NCBI GenBank assembly: GCA_014841835.1
Contig: JACYUQ010000003.1
Span: 868,001 to 932,000 of the forward strand
Reading direction: 5' to 3'
Length of the DNA stretch: 64,000 nucleotides
From: Oxalobacteraceae sp. CFBP 13730
GTDB lineage: Bacteria > Pseudomonadota > Gammaproteobacteria > Burkholderiales > Burkholderiaceae_D
Positions within the stretch are counted from its first letter, which is position 1. Each line of letters opens with the position of its first letter. Made by a program: the position numbers and the translations under genes. Shown here one piece after another: positions 54,377 to 63,704 of this stretch. The notes beneath the pieces were generated by a model that saw only the letters and a list, made by a program, of their open reading frames with translations, had not been told where the DNA came from and did no database searches.

Positions 54377-55443
54377 GCCACACGCTCGCCGTAGTTTTGC
54401 TCAACCCAGTCGCGGTAGGCACCGGACTGCACGTTGGCCACCCAGTCCTGATGATCCAAATACCACTGCACCGTCTTACGGATGCCGGTCTCGAATGTTT
54501 CGGCCGGCTTCCAGCCCAGCTCGCGCTCGATCTTGCCTGCGTCGATCGCGTAACGGCGGTCGTGGCCGGGACGGTCGGTGACGTAGGTGATCTGCTGGCT
54601 GTAGGCGGCGCCGTCGGTGCGCGGACGCAGTTCGTCGAGCAGCGCGCAGACGGTGTGAACGATGTCCAGATTCGGCTTTTCGTTCCAGCCGCCGACGTTG
54701 TAGACCTCGCCCGTGGTGCCGGCTTCCAGTACGCGGCGGATCGCGCTGCAGTGGTCTTTGACGTACAGCCAGTCACGGATCTGCTGGCCGTCGCCGTACA
54801 CCGGCAGCGCCTTGCCGGCCAGCGCATTGACAATCATCAGCGGAATCAGTTTTTCCGGGAAGTGGTACGGACCATAGTTGTTGGAACAGTTGGTCGTCAG
54901 CACCGGCAGACCGTAGGTGTGGTGGTAGGCGCGCACCAGATGGTCGCTGGCGGCCTTGCTGGCCGAATACGGGCTGTTCGGTTCGTAGCGGTGCTGCTCG
55001 GTGAAGGCGGGCTCGTCTTTGCCCAGCGAACCGTACACTTCATCGGTCGACACGTGCAGGAAACGGAAATCGCTCTTGGCCGCGCCGTCCAGCGTGCCCC
55101 AATAGGCGCGCACCGCTTCCAGCAGGTTGAAGGTGCCGACCACGTTGGTCTGGATAAATGCGCCCGGACTGTGGATAGAGCGGTCGACGTGGCTTTCTGC
55201 GGCGAAGTTGACGATGGCGCGCGGCCGGTGTTCGGCCAGCAGTCTGGCCACCAGGGCGCTGTCGCCGATGTCGCCGTGGACGAAGATGTGACGAGCATCG
55301 CCGGCCAGCGAGGCCAGCGTCTCCGGGTTGCCGGCGTAGCTGAGGATGTCAAGATTGACGACCGCTTCGTTGCCCGGTGACGCCAGCCAGTCGAGGACAA
55401 AATTTGCGCCGATAAATCCGGCTCCGCCCGTCACTAAAATCAT
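54373..55443 (-). CDS. rfbB: dTDP-glucose 4,6-dehydratase
   Basis: A 356-residue RmlB, second step of dTDP-L-rhamnose synthesis. It opens with [41 protein letters not shown] and the catalytic tyrosine in [16 protein letters not shown] are all present. [15 protein letters not shown] is diagnostic. A strong GAGGAG ribosome site lies 6 bases before the ATG. It is the first gene of the rfbBDAC-wzm-wzt run, behind the promoter at 55601-55630. Confidence 0.97.
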   Translation of the reverse strand: MILVTGGAGFIGANFVLDWLASPGNEAVVNLDILSYAGNPETLASLAGDARHIFVHGDIGDSALVARLLAEHRPRAIVNFAAESHVDRSIHSPGAFIQTNVVGTFNLLEAVRAYWGTLDGAAKSDFRFLHVSTDEVYGSLGKDEPAFTEQHRYEPNSPYSASKAASDHLVRAYHHTYGLPVLTTNCSNNYGPYHFPEKLIPLMIVNALAGKALPVYGDGQQIRDWLYVKDHCSAIRRVLEAGTTGEVYNVGGWNEKPNLDIVHTVCALLDELRPRTDGAAYSQQITYVTDRPGHDRRYAIDAGKIERELGWKPAETFETGIRKTVQWYLDHQDWVANVQSGAYRDWVEQNYGERVA

Positions 55444-55600
55444 CTGAAACTCCTCGAAAGCTCATCAAAGTAAAATGGTGCTGACGAGGGAATCAAACAT
55501 GTTTCAGGTGAAGAAACCGCCAGTTAGTTATCGATTAGCCCAACATATATCCCCGCCACAGCGCGCCAATTTTATCTCATCCGCCCGGCGCGGGGCTGAT

Positions 55601-55630
55601 ATTCTACCAATATAGCGGCCCCTGAGACAA
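55601..55630 (-). promoter_or_regulatory. Candidate promoter of the rfb-wzm-wzt operon
   Basis: On the minus strand TTGTCT (55625-55630) and TAGAAT (55601-55606) are 18 bases apart, about 160 bases before rfbB. A TAAAAT nearer the gene is a possible second -10. No ops/JUMPstart element was found in this leader. Confidence 0.45.
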
Positions 55631-55653
55631 AATTTACACGTGCTGGCGCGGCC

Positions 55654-56433
55654 TCAGCGTCGGCCCAACCAGCTGCGCCACTGGATGCGGAAATAGGTGG
55701 CCGAGCGGAAAAAACGGAATGCGCTCTGCACGTGCCACCACATAAAGCGCGGTCGGCGGTGGCTGTCGCGCTGCGCCCGGTGGATCACCGCCACGGCACG
55801 GTTGACCAGAATGTGACAGCCGGCCAGGCGGGCCCGGGCACCAAAATCAACATCCTCGAAATACAGAAAAAAGCCGTCGTTAAAGCCGCCCAGCAATGCG
55901 TACGTCGGGCGCGGCACCATCAGGAACATGCCGGCCACCCAGTCCGGCATCAGCAGGTCGCCCTGTTGCGGCACCGGATCGGGCGCGATTGGCCGCTTCA
56001 AAATACGGCACAACAGCCGCTTGGCGAGGCGGTAAGGTGACGGGAAACAACGCGCACTGTCCTCGACCCGGCCGTCGCCGTCAACGATCAACGGCGCGCA
56101 GATGCAGTGCGGGTCCGCTTCGGCCAGCGCCAGCAGCGCCGTGAACGGGTCGCCGATCAGTTCGATGTCGGGATTGAGGATAACAAAGTGCTCGCCATTA
56201 CTGATGGCAAAGGCGGCATTGTGGTTGCCGCCAAAGCCTTTTGGCCGGACGTTTTCAACCAGCCTCAGCGGGAACGGCAGCGTTTCCACTCCCGGCGGCG
56301 CCACTTCCGGCACGTTGTGGGTCAGGATCACGTCGAAATCGCTGCGCTTTAGCGCCGCCAGCTGCAACAACAGGCGCGCGACATAAGCGGCGTGTCCGTG
56401 GCTAACGATCGACAATGTTATTTTTTTATTCAT
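55654..56433 (-). CDS. GT2 glycosyltransferase, WbbL-like
   Basis: A 259-residue GT-A enzyme resembling rhamnosyltransferases that start or extend O-chains. SIVSHGHAAYV, VENVRPKGFGGNHNAAF, LNPDIEL (the DxD-like metal site), VAGMFLMVPR and FFLYFEDVDFGARARLAG are visible in family order. It ends 210 bases before rfbB and follows the other GT2 gene by nine bases. An L-rhamnose donor from the adjacent rfbBDAC is likely but not proven. Confidence 0.87.
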   Translation of the reverse strand: MNKKITLSIVSHGHAAYVARLLLQLAALKRSDFDVILTHNVPEVAPPGVETLPFPLRLVENVRPKGFGGNHNAAFAISNGEHFVILNPDIELIGDPFTALLALAEADPHCICAPLIVDGDGRVEDSARCFPSPYRLAKRLLCRILKRPIAPDPVPQQGDLLMPDWVAGMFLMVPRPTYALLGGFNDGFFLYFEDVDFGARARLAGCHILVNRAVAVIHRAQRDSHRRPRFMWWHVQSAFRFFRSATYFRIQWRSWLGRR

Positions 56434-56442
56434 ACAATATTA

Positions 56443-57369
56443 TTATCTGCCTTGGAAGCGTCCCAGTCCAGCCAGCACAGCACGGGCGAACACGCGCACC
56501 TGCAGCGCGCGCGGGCGCTGGGTGGCAATCATCAGCACCTGATGTACACAGTTAAACGCGACCTCGCGCAGACCCAGCAGCAGCGGCACGTGTGCCAGCC
56601 GCAGCATGTAAAAGCCGTTGCGGATGCGGTAAAAGCGCCGCGCCGCCGTATGCACCGGCACCCGCCAGCGCAGGAACCGCATGGTGTGGTCGCCGATGGC
56701 GTGCAACATGCTGGCGTCGGGCACGGCGTAGAAGGTGTAGCCACGCGCCAGCGCCCGCAGGCACCACTCGGTATCGACATAGTCGATGAAAAAATCGTCG
56801 CGCATCGGGCCGACGTCGTCCAGCACGGCGATACTGGTGAAGGTGCCCGACGAGATCGCCATCGAGATGACAAACGGCGCGCCGCCGGTGCCGTCGGGCA
56901 CGATTTTGGTGCGCAGGCCAAAGCGACGCAGCAGGATCAGGGGGTAATAAAAACCGTCCCGCGCGTGCCGGAACACAGGCACCGTGGCGGCTACTTTGGC
57001 GTGCGCCGACAGCGCGGCGAAGCTGCGCCGCAGCGTGGCCACAAAACCGGCTGGCGGCGTGCTGTCCTGGTCGAAATAGACGATGTAGCGGGCGCCTTGC
57101 TGGCGGGCCAGCGCCACGCCGGCGTTCTGGGCGTGGGCGATGCCGGTGTTGCTGTCCAGCGACAGCAGCGTGACGGCCGGCAGCGCGGCGCAGGCGGCCG
57201 CCAGCGCCGCCGCGTTGGCGCTGCCGTTATCGACCACCAGCACGCGCTCGACCTGGCTGCGCAGCAGCGCGGCCAGACTGGCCACCTTGGCCGGATCCGG
57301 GTTGTAGGTAACCAGCACGGCAAAGATGCCGCGCGCGCCGTCGGCGGGGGAGTCGGAGATGGGTATCAT
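56443..57369 (-). CDS. GT2 glycosyltransferase, RfbF-like rhamnosyltransferase
   Basis: A 308-residue enzyme of the rhamnosyltransferase/RfbF type. FAVLVTYNPDPAKV, VLVVDNGSAN, NTGIAHAQNAGV, YFDQDSTPP (the DxD) and DDFFIDYVDTEWCLRALARGY are the family's motif series. I use the ATG at 57369. The reading farther upstream enters the 3' end of rhlE and is arginine/glycine-rich with no similarity. No good ribosome site is seen. It probably begins the polysaccharide transcript. Confidence 0.87.
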   Translation of the reverse strand: MIPISDSPADGARGIFAVLVTYNPDPAKVASLAALLRSQVERVLVVDNGSANAAALAAACAALPAVTLLSLDSNTGIAHAQNAGVALARQQGARYIVYFDQDSTPPAGFVATLRRSFAALSAHAKVAATVPVFRHARDGFYYPLILLRRFGLRTKIVPDGTGGAPFVISMAISSGTFTSIAVLDDVGPMRDDFFIDYVDTEWCLRALARGYTFYAVPDASMLHAIGDHTMRFLRWRVPVHTAARRFYRIRNGFYMLRLAHVPLLLGLREVAFNCVHQVLMIATQRPRALQVRVFARAVLAGLGRFQGR

Positions 57370-57413
57370 CGGAAGCGCGCGCGAGCGCCAGGGCGAATCG
57401 CGCGCGGCGCTGC

Positions 57414-58976
57414 TTATTGCTTGCGCAAGCCGCCCAGCAGGGCCGCGACTTTTTGCTTCGGCTTCGCCGCCGAGACCGTTTCGTTGTGCACCGGCGCGCT
57501 GGCATTGGCCGGCTCGTACGGCTTGAGGAACCACGGATCGATCTTTCCCGGCCGCGGGTACGGGCCGGAGCCGGGCCGGCTGTAACGCTCGTTGCGCTCG
57601 GCGCGGTCAGGGCGCTCGCTGCGCTCAGGACGCTCAGAACGTTCGCTCCGCTCGCCCGGGCGGGCCACCGGCGCCGGGCGCACTTCGCCCTCGGTGCGGC
57701 GCGCTGGCCGCTCGCTGCGGCCGCTGCGGTCACTGTCGCCGCGCCCGGCCGGGGCCGGTGCGAAGCCGGTCAGCTCACCGCGCGTGATGGTTTGCTTGAT
57801 CAGTTTTTCGATGTCGGCCAGCAGGCGCTCGTCCTTGTCCGAATACACCGACAGCGCGTCGCCCGAGGCGCCGGCGCGGCCCGTGCGGCCGATCCGGTGC
57901 ACGTAGTCTTCAGCGTTGTATGGCAGATCGTAGTTGATCACGGCCGGCAGGTCAGTGATGTCCAGGCCACGGGCGGCGACGTCGGTCGCCACCAGCACTT
58001 CGACACCGCCATCCTTGAACGCGTCCAGCGCCGCCATGCGTTCCTGCTGCGTCTTGTCGCCGTGGATTGCCGAGGCTTTGATGCCGCGTTTTTCGAGGTG
58101 CGTCGACAGGCGCGAGGCGCCGATCTTGGTGTTCGAGAAGATGATCACCTGCTTGAGGTTGCGCGAGCGGATCAGGTGCTCGACGACGTCGCTCTTCTGG
58201 CCTTCTTCGACCTTGTAGACGATCTGCGTGACCTTGTCGGCGGTGGCATTGCTGCGCGCGACTTCGATGGTCAGCGGATTGTTGAGGAAGGTGTTGGCCA
58301 GCTTTTTGATTTCGGGCGAGAACGTGGCCGAGAACATCAGGTTCTGGCGCTGCTTCGGCAGCAGGTTGATGATGCGCTGCAGGTCGGGCAAAAAGCCCAT
58401 GTCGAGCATGCGGTCGGCTTCGTCCATCACCAGCATCTGCACCTGGCCGAGGCTGACGTTCTTTTGCTCGATGTGGTCCAGCAGGCGGCCCGGCGTGGCG
58501 ATGACGATCTCGACACCGGCGCGCAGCAACTCGGTCTGCGGCTTCATGTCCATGCCGCCGAAGACGACGGTGGCGCGCAGCGGCGTGTGCTTGGCGTAGG
58601 CCTTGACGTTTTCGGCCACCTGCACCGCCAGTTCGCGGGTCGGCACGAGGATCAGCGCGCGCACCGGGTGGCGCGCCGGCGACATGCTCGGATTGGCATG
58701 CTGCATCAAGAGCTGGATGATCGGCAGCGAGAAGCCGGCCGTCTTGCCGGTGCCGGTCTGGGCCGCGCCCATGACATCGCGGCCTTGCAGCACGACCGGA
58801 ATGGCCTCGGCCTGGATCGGCGTCGGGTGCACATAGCCCTGGTCCGTCAGCGCGCGCAGGATTTCCGGCGCCAGGCCGAAATCGGCAAAGCGCACGACCG
58901 GAATGGCGTCGGCAGCGACCAGCACATCCACGTCTGGCGTGACAGCGACTTCGGTATTGTTCGGGGTATCAGACAT
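57414..58976 (-). CDS. rhlE: DEAD-box RNA helicase RhlE
   Basis: A 520-residue ATP-dependent RNA helicase. Domain 1 has Q-motif (FADFGLAPEILRAL, PTPIQ), AAQTGTGKT, PTRELAVQV, TPGRLLDH, DEAD in VMDEADRMLD and SAT. Domain 2 has IIFSNTKIGA, VATDVAARGLDI and HRIGRTGRAG. Beyond residue ~400 is a charged tail with about ten repeats of the type SERPE/SER-RP, expected to bind RNA. The RhlE subgroup acts in ribosome assembly and RNA turnover. A 280-base leader precedes it without an obvious ribosome site. Confidence 0.95.
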   Translation of the reverse strand: MSDTPNNTEVAVTPDVDVLVAADAIPVVRFADFGLAPEILRALTDQGYVHPTPIQAEAIPVVLQGRDVMGAAQTGTGKTAGFSLPIIQLLMQHANPSMSPARHPVRALILVPTRELAVQVAENVKAYAKHTPLRATVVFGGMDMKPQTELLRAGVEIVIATPGRLLDHIEQKNVSLGQVQMLVMDEADRMLDMGFLPDLQRIINLLPKQRQNLMFSATFSPEIKKLANTFLNNPLTIEVARSNATADKVTQIVYKVEEGQKSDVVEHLIRSRNLKQVIIFSNTKIGASRLSTHLEKRGIKASAIHGDKTQQERMAALDAFKDGGVEVLVATDVAARGLDITDLPAVINYDLPYNAEDYVHRIGRTGRAGASGDALSVYSDKDERLLADIEKLIKQTITRGELTGFAPAPAGRGDSDRSGRSERPARRTEGEVRPAPVARPGERSERSERPERSERPDRAERNERYSRPGSGPYPRPGKIDPWFLKPYEPANASAPVHNETVSAAKPKQKVAALLGGLRKQ

Positions 58977-59256
58977 AGTTTTTTCGGGAAATCGTTCGTT
59001 CAGCTCTACGATCGGGCATATTGACCCGTCGCGATCGGCAGCACACAGCGAGAGGGGACAACGAAAACCGGACGCCGGCGCAAGGCGGCGGGACCGGATG
59101 ATTGGCCAGCAAGCGGGCCGGAGAAAGCGGACGTAGAGACACTTTTAGCGGGTGACAAGATACCCGAAATCGGCACCCCTGTATATGCCCGCCACTTTTT
59201 TAAGCAGTTTACCAGAAGGAACACTGCGGCGTACGCAGACTGCGGCAGCGCCCTCC

Positions 59257-60006
59257 TCACCGCGCCCAGCCGCGTTGCCGGGCGGCGCGTTCAGCAGCCG
59301 GGTCGAGCGCGCTGCCGGCCATGCGCGCCTCGATGGCAGCGCGCACGGCCGGCGGCGGGATCGAGCCGTCGAGCCAGGCTGCGCCGGCCGTGCCCTGAGA
59401 CAGGACCGGAATCGTCCAGCGCCCGCGGCGCAGGCAGGCCAGGCCTGCTGTGGTATCGACGACGAAACTGCGGCAATAACCACCATCCTTGGCCACGAAC
59501 GTGACGCCGATGCGCACCCCGCTGTCGGATGGGCCGGGCGTGGCCAGTTGATCGTCCAGTGCTGCTACCAGCGCGCCGCGCGCGACCAGCACGCCGTTGT
59601 CATGGTCGAGCACGGCCAGGCCAGGCCCTTGCCCCAGATGATGCCAGCCGACCGCGCCCAGCACGGCGCTGGCCAGCAGCGCTGCCGTGAGCGTCACCCA
59701 GTGCAAGCCGATGACCCGGCTCGGCGGGGGCGGCGGGAACGGCATGGGGCGGCCGGGGCGCAAGGTGTTCAGGTGCACCACCTTGGCGCCCTGCTGCACA
59801 GGGCGCTGCGCGCTGGCATTGCCATCGTGGCCATTGGCCGATACCCCGACGCTGCGCCCGCGCCCGTTGCGCAGTTCGGTCCGGTGCTGGGCCACGCGCG
59901 CCGCCAGGATGGGATCGGCATTGGTTGCCCGCTCGACCGCCGCACGCGCCGGCTCGGCGAGGTCGCCGTTGATGTACGCAATGAGCAAGTCGTCCGAGAA
60001 TGTCAT
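59257..60006 (-). CDS. Anti-sigma-factor-like single-pass membrane protein
   Basis: A 249-residue protein. The first ~45 residues (FSDDLLIAYINGDLAEPARAAVE) match the N-terminal helical anti-sigma/zinc-finger-like domain of transmembrane regulators, but without the H-x3-C-x2-C zinc site. A Pro-rich stretch leads to one membrane helix (~104-125), then a ~120-residue periplasmic domain. No sigma-factor gene is adjacent, which is unusual: partners normally sit together. It lies 23 bases after the LON-domain gene in the same direction. Confidence 0.65.
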   Translation of the reverse strand: MTFSDDLLIAYINGDLAEPARAAVERATNADPILAARVAQHRTELRNGRGRSVGVSANGHDGNASAQRPVQQGAKVVHLNTLRPGRPMPFPPPPPSRVIGLHWVTLTAALLASAVLGAVGWHHLGQGPGLAVLDHDNGVLVARGALVAALDDQLATPGPSDSGVRIGVTFVAKDGGYCRSFVVDTTAGLACLRRGRWTIPVLSQGTAGAAWLDGSIPPPAVRAAIEARMAGSALDPAAERAARQRGWAR

Positions 60007-60029
60007 GCTGGCTGGACCCCGATGAGCGG

Positions 60030-60650
60030 CTAGGAAGTGATCAACCCATGTTCGTCGAGGACATCGTGCAGCAGTTCGAGCCGGATCACGGGGTTATCAA
60101 GCATCAGCATATTGTGCTTTTGCTGGTTGGGCAATGGCAATAGCTCGCACCAGCGGTTGGCGACCCAGCCACAGTCGTCCAGCCGGAACGGCGGTTGCAC
60201 CGGCCAGCGGTGCTGCGGCACTTCGTGCAGCGAATTGAGCACCCGGTCGAGCGCATCGGCCGCGCCCTGCAGCTCGGATGGAATGCGCACCACCTGGTCT
60301 TCTTCGGCCAGCTCGGCCTCGGCCACCCACAGGCCATTCACGCGCTGCTCGGCGGTGACGACGTTGAAACGCGCCCCGCCCCGGCACAGCACCTGCAGCA
60401 GGCCCGGCGTTTCAGCCGTGGTTTCGGTGACCGAGGCGATGGTGCCGGCTGCCACGAAGCGCTCTTGCTGCGCATCGGCTTTGCGCACCTCGTGCCCGCT
60501 GGTGAGCAACACGACGCCGAACGGCGTGCCGTCGACGATGCAACGGCTGATCATGTCGAGGTAGCGTACCTCGAACACCTGCAGCGGCAGCACCCCGTCC
60601 GGAAACAGCACCGTACTGAGCGGGAACAGTGGCATGGAAATCGTCGACAT
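60030..60650 (-). CDS. LON substrate-binding domain protein
   Basis: A 206-residue standalone N-terminal LON (ASCH/PUA-like) domain, without ATPase or protease parts. Typical opening: MPLFPLSTVLFPDGVLPLQVFEVRYLDM, then GVVLL and RGGARFNV. Such proteins are common in betaproteobacteria; their role is unclear, perhaps as substrate adaptors. It lies between the cupredoxin-like gene and the anti-sigma-like gene on the same strand. Confidence 0.88.
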   Translation of the reverse strand: MSTISMPLFPLSTVLFPDGVLPLQVFEVRYLDMISRCIVDGTPFGVVLLTSGHEVRKADAQQERFVAAGTIASVTETTAETPGLLQVLCRGGARFNVVTAEQRVNGLWVAEAELAEEDQVVRIPSELQGAADALDRVLNSLHEVPQHRWPVQPPFRLDDCGWVANRWCELLPLPNQQKHNMLMLDNPVIRLELLHDVLDEHGLITS

Positions 60651-60748
60651 GGGTTCATGATGACAGAATCGCCGCCAACGCGGGACACGATTGCCGGACG
60701 CACGGGCGCTGCAATTGGGCCTGCGCGCCAGCCGCAGCCGTCACCGTC

Positions 60749-61192
60749 TCAATCGTCCGGCGAGCGCAGCGGCAGGTAGCGCACCCAATGGTGCAGGCTG
60801 CCCAGGCGCCAGACCAGGCGGCCCCAGCCAGGGCCGGGCGCGGCCACCATGCGCACGCGCACCACCTTGCCCAGTACTGGCGGGCAGACATACTCGACTA
60901 CCCCTTCTTCGCTGAACGGCAGGCGCACGTCGCGCCCGGGTGCGAGTTTCAGCGGGCCGAACACGATCGGCACCCGGTCACTGTTGCGTAGAAGCAGCAC
61001 ATCCTGCACACCCCGCGTCAGGCGGATTTCCCGTGGCACGGTCATGCCATTGACCGTGACGCCGGGTGGAAACACCAGCAGCAGTTGATGGCTGCCACCC
61101 TTGATCGGGGCGAGCATGCTCCACAGCGCACTCAGGCCAAGCACGGCAATCAACCCCGTCAACGGCCAATGGCGGCGCAGGAATTGCGTCAT
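60749..61192 (-). CDS. Membrane-anchored small periplasmic protein, cupredoxin-like
   Basis: A 147-residue protein with one N-terminal helix (LTGLIAVLGLSALWSMLAP). A beta-rich domain follows (PREIRLTRGVQDVLLLRNSD, FGPLKLAPGRDVRLPF, VVEYVCPPVLGK). The strand order and the single Cys-Pro in the last strand recall cupredoxin folds, but the full copper-ligand set is not visible. TAGGAG lies 6 bases before the ATG. Function unknown; the fold call is inference. Confidence 0.6.
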   Translation of the reverse strand: MTQFLRRHWPLTGLIAVLGLSALWSMLAPIKGGSHQLLLVFPPGVTVNGMTVPREIRLTRGVQDVLLLRNSDRVPIVFGPLKLAPGRDVRLPFSEEGVVEYVCPPVLGKVVRVRMVAAPGPGWGRLVWRLGSLHHWVRYLPLRSPDD

Positions 61193-61393
61193 GGCGCTCC
61201 TACGTCATTACAAACCAGGCGATTCGGGCTAGAATGTTTCATAAAATAAATTAACAGCAAATGGGTCCGGCTGATGTGACTCATTAACGAATTAGCAAAA
61301 GTTGCGTGCGCCCCGCGAATGCGAGGGTGCGTATCCTGTGGAGACCTTACCGCTCCCATCCATTGCGCCATCACGGCTGCCCCACACAAGGAC

Positions 61394-63688
61394 ATGCAGC
61401 ACACCCCCACCCGCCCCCCTGCATCACCGCCGCCTGCCGCCGGCCACGCGCCACTGTTGATGGCGCTGCTGGTGTTCGTGATCACGCTGCTGGTGACCTG
61501 GGTGGCCTGGTCGAGCGCGCAGCGCAATGCAGAAGCGCAGTTGCGCGAAGCCTTCGATTATCGCACCCGCGCGATGACCTACAACATCAGCCGGCGCATG
61601 CTCGTCTATGAGCAGGTGCTGCAAAGCGCGCGCGGCTTCCTGCGCGGCTCGGTCGACCTGCCTCGCGCCGTGTTCGGTGAGTATTACCACAGCCTGGACC
61701 TGGTGCAGAATTTCCCCGGCATCGGGGCGCTCGGCATCGCCACCCGGCTGGCGCCGGGCGACGTGGCGGCGCACGAAGCGCAGGTACGCGCCGACGGTTT
61801 TCCCGATTACCGTGTGCAGCCGGCGCCGGGCGACCCGGCATCTGGCCCGCTGCTCGCGGTGATCTCGCACATCGAGCCGTTCAATGCGCGCAACCTGCGC
61901 GCGTTCGGCTTCGACATGGCCAGCGAACCGGCGCGCCGCGCAGCCCTGCTGGCAGCGCGCGACAGCGGCCATGCGACCCTGAGCGGCAAGGTGGTGCTGG
62001 TCCAGGAGGACGATGGCAGCGCCGAGTCGGGCGTGCTGATGTACCTGCCCGTGTATCGCACCGGTCGCCTGATCGACGACGCCGCGCAGCGCCGCGCCGC
62101 GCTGACCGGCTGGATTTATGCGCCGTTCCGCATGAACGACCTGATGCGCCGGGTGGGCGGCGTCAGCGCGCCCGAACTCGACGTTACGATCCACGACGGT
62201 GACACCGCCACACCGGCCACGCTGCTGTACCAGTCCGCTGGCGCGGCCGCGCACACGGCGCCGCGCTTTTCCGCGACCACCAGAATGATGATCGCAGGCC
62301 GCGTGTGGACCGTGCGGATGGGTTCCGGCGTCGATTTCGAGGCCGCGCTCGATACCACCCGGCCGCGCATGATCGCCATTGCCGGCATCGTGCTCGGTGC
62401 GTTGGCCAGCCTGATCGTGTGGCTGCTGGCCAGTTCGCGCCGGCGCGCGCTGGAACTGGCGCACGCGATGACGCTCGAACTGCGCGAGTCGCACGACCGC
62501 ATTGCCGCGGACGGCCGCCGTACCCGCGTGATCCTCGAAACCGCCTACGACGGCTTTGTCGCGCTCGACCGCCAGGGGCGCGTGACCGACTGGAACGCGC
62601 AGGCTTCGCAGATCTTCGGCATGGAAGCCGACGACGCCATCGGCCGTCCGGCCGAGGAATTGCTGCCCGCAGAGGGTCATGCGGCCTTCCGCAACGCGTT
62701 CGATGCGTTTGCCAGGAGTGGCGTGGGCCCGCTGCCGGGCCAGCCGGCCGAAACCGAGGTGCTGCACACGAGCGGCCGGCGCGTGCCGGTCGAACTGGCG
62801 GTGGCGCTGTTGCCGCCGTCGGACGGCGCCGGCGCCACCGTGTTCGTGCGCGACATCACGTCGCGCCGCGCCGCCGAAGAACGCGAGCTGCAGCGCCAGG
62901 CGCGCCTGGTCGAAGCGCGCATGGCCCTGCACCGCGCGCAAAAGCTCGAAGCGGTGGGCAAGCTGACGGGCGGGGTGGCGCACGACTTCAACAACATCCT
63001 GCACATCATCAGCGCCAACGTGCAGCTGATGCTGCGCGCCGACGGCCCGCCCACGCGCAAACGCCTGCACAACGTGCTCGACGCCGTCGAACGCGGCTCG
63101 AAGCTGGCCGGCCAGCTGCTCGCGTTTGCGCGGCGCCAGCCGCTGCATCCGAGCGTCGTCAACGTGGCCGAACTGCTCGATCGCAGTGACAGCCTGCTGC
63201 AGCGCGCCGCCAGCGACGCCGTCAAGCTCGAACGCAGCAGCGTGCCCGACCTGTGGCCGACACTGGTCGACCCGAACCAGCTCGAGCACGTGCTGCTCAA
63301 CCTGATCATCAACGCGCGCGATGCAATGGAAGGCGGTGGCCACATCGCGCTGCGGCTGGCGAACGTGACGATCGACGCGGCAGCTGGCCCGCTCGATCCC
63401 GAACTGGCGCCGGGCGACTACGTGATGATCACGGTGGCCGACACCGGCCACGGCATGCCGCCGGAGGTGATGGAACACGCGTTCGAACCGTTCTTCACCA
63501 CCAAGCCGGAAGGCAAAGGCACGGGACTGGGACTGTCGATGGCGCATGGTTTCGTGCGCCAGAGCGGGGGGCAGATCCGGCTGGCCAGCAAGCCGGACGC
63601 CGGCACCACGGTGACCATCTACCTGCCGCGCCATACGGCGCATGCGCTGCCGGCGCTGGCCGTGCCGGATGTGGAGGCGTTGCCTTGA
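61394..63688 (+). CDS. CHASE-PAS sensor histidine kinase
   Basis: A 764-residue inner-membrane kinase. Helix 1 (~22-42), then a periplasmic CHASE domain (~55-275; MTYNISRRMLVYEQVLQSARGF, FPGIGALGIATR), helix 2 (~325-345), and a PAS domain (~375-490; YDGFVALDRQGRVTDWNAQA). A HisKA region has phospho-His in GGVAHDFNNIL. A GHKL ATPase follows with NLIINARDAM, DTGHGMPPEV, FEPFFTTK and GTGLGLSMAHG. No receiver domain follows, so the partner regulator is elsewhere. The start is uncertain: ATG 61394 has AAGGA close by, and an in-frame ATG at 61319 would add 25 residues. Confidence 0.88.
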   Translation: MQHTPTRPPASPPPAAGHAPLLMALLVFVITLLVTWVAWSSAQRNAEAQLREAFDYRTRAMTYNISRRMLVYEQVLQSARGFLRGSVDLPRAVFGEYYHSLDLVQNFPGIGALGIATRLAPGDVAAHEAQVRADGFPDYRVQPAPGDPASGPLLAVISHIEPFNARNLRAFGFDMASEPARRAALLAARDSGHATLSGKVVLVQEDDGSAESGVLMYLPVYRTGRLIDDAAQRRAALTGWIYAPFRMNDLMRRVGGVSAPELDVTIHDGDTATPATLLYQSAGAAAHTAPRFSATTRMMIAGRVWTVRMGSGVDFEAALDTTRPRMIAIAGIVLGALASLIVWLLASSRRRALELAHAMTLELRESHDRIAADGRRTRVILETAYDGFVALDRQGRVTDWNAQASQIFGMEADDAIGRPAEELLPAEGHAAFRNAFDAFARSGVGPLPGQPAETEVLHTSGRRVPVELAVALLPPSDGAGATVFVRDITSRRAAEERELQRQARLVEARMALHRAQKLEAVGKLTGGVAHDFNNILHIISANVQLMLRADGPPTRKRLHNVLDAVERGSKLAGQLLAFARRQPLHPSVVNVAELLDRSDSLLQRAASDAVKLERSSVPDLWPTLVDPNQLEHVLLNLIINARDAMEGGGHIALRLANVTIDAAAGPLDPELAPGDYVMITVADTGHGMPPEVMEHAFEPFFTTKPEGKGTGLGLSMAHGFVRQSGGQIRLASKPDAGTTVTIYLPRHTAHALPALAVPDVEALP

Positions 63689-63704
63689 TGCCGGCCGGTC
63701 GCCG

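Noticed and set aside
55444..55653. ops/JUMPstart element before the rfb operon
   Set aside because: No GGCGGTAGCGTG-like sequence found in this leader.
57370..57534. N-terminal extension of the GT2 protein toward rhlE
   Set aside because: Overlaps the rhlE coding end and has no family similarity.
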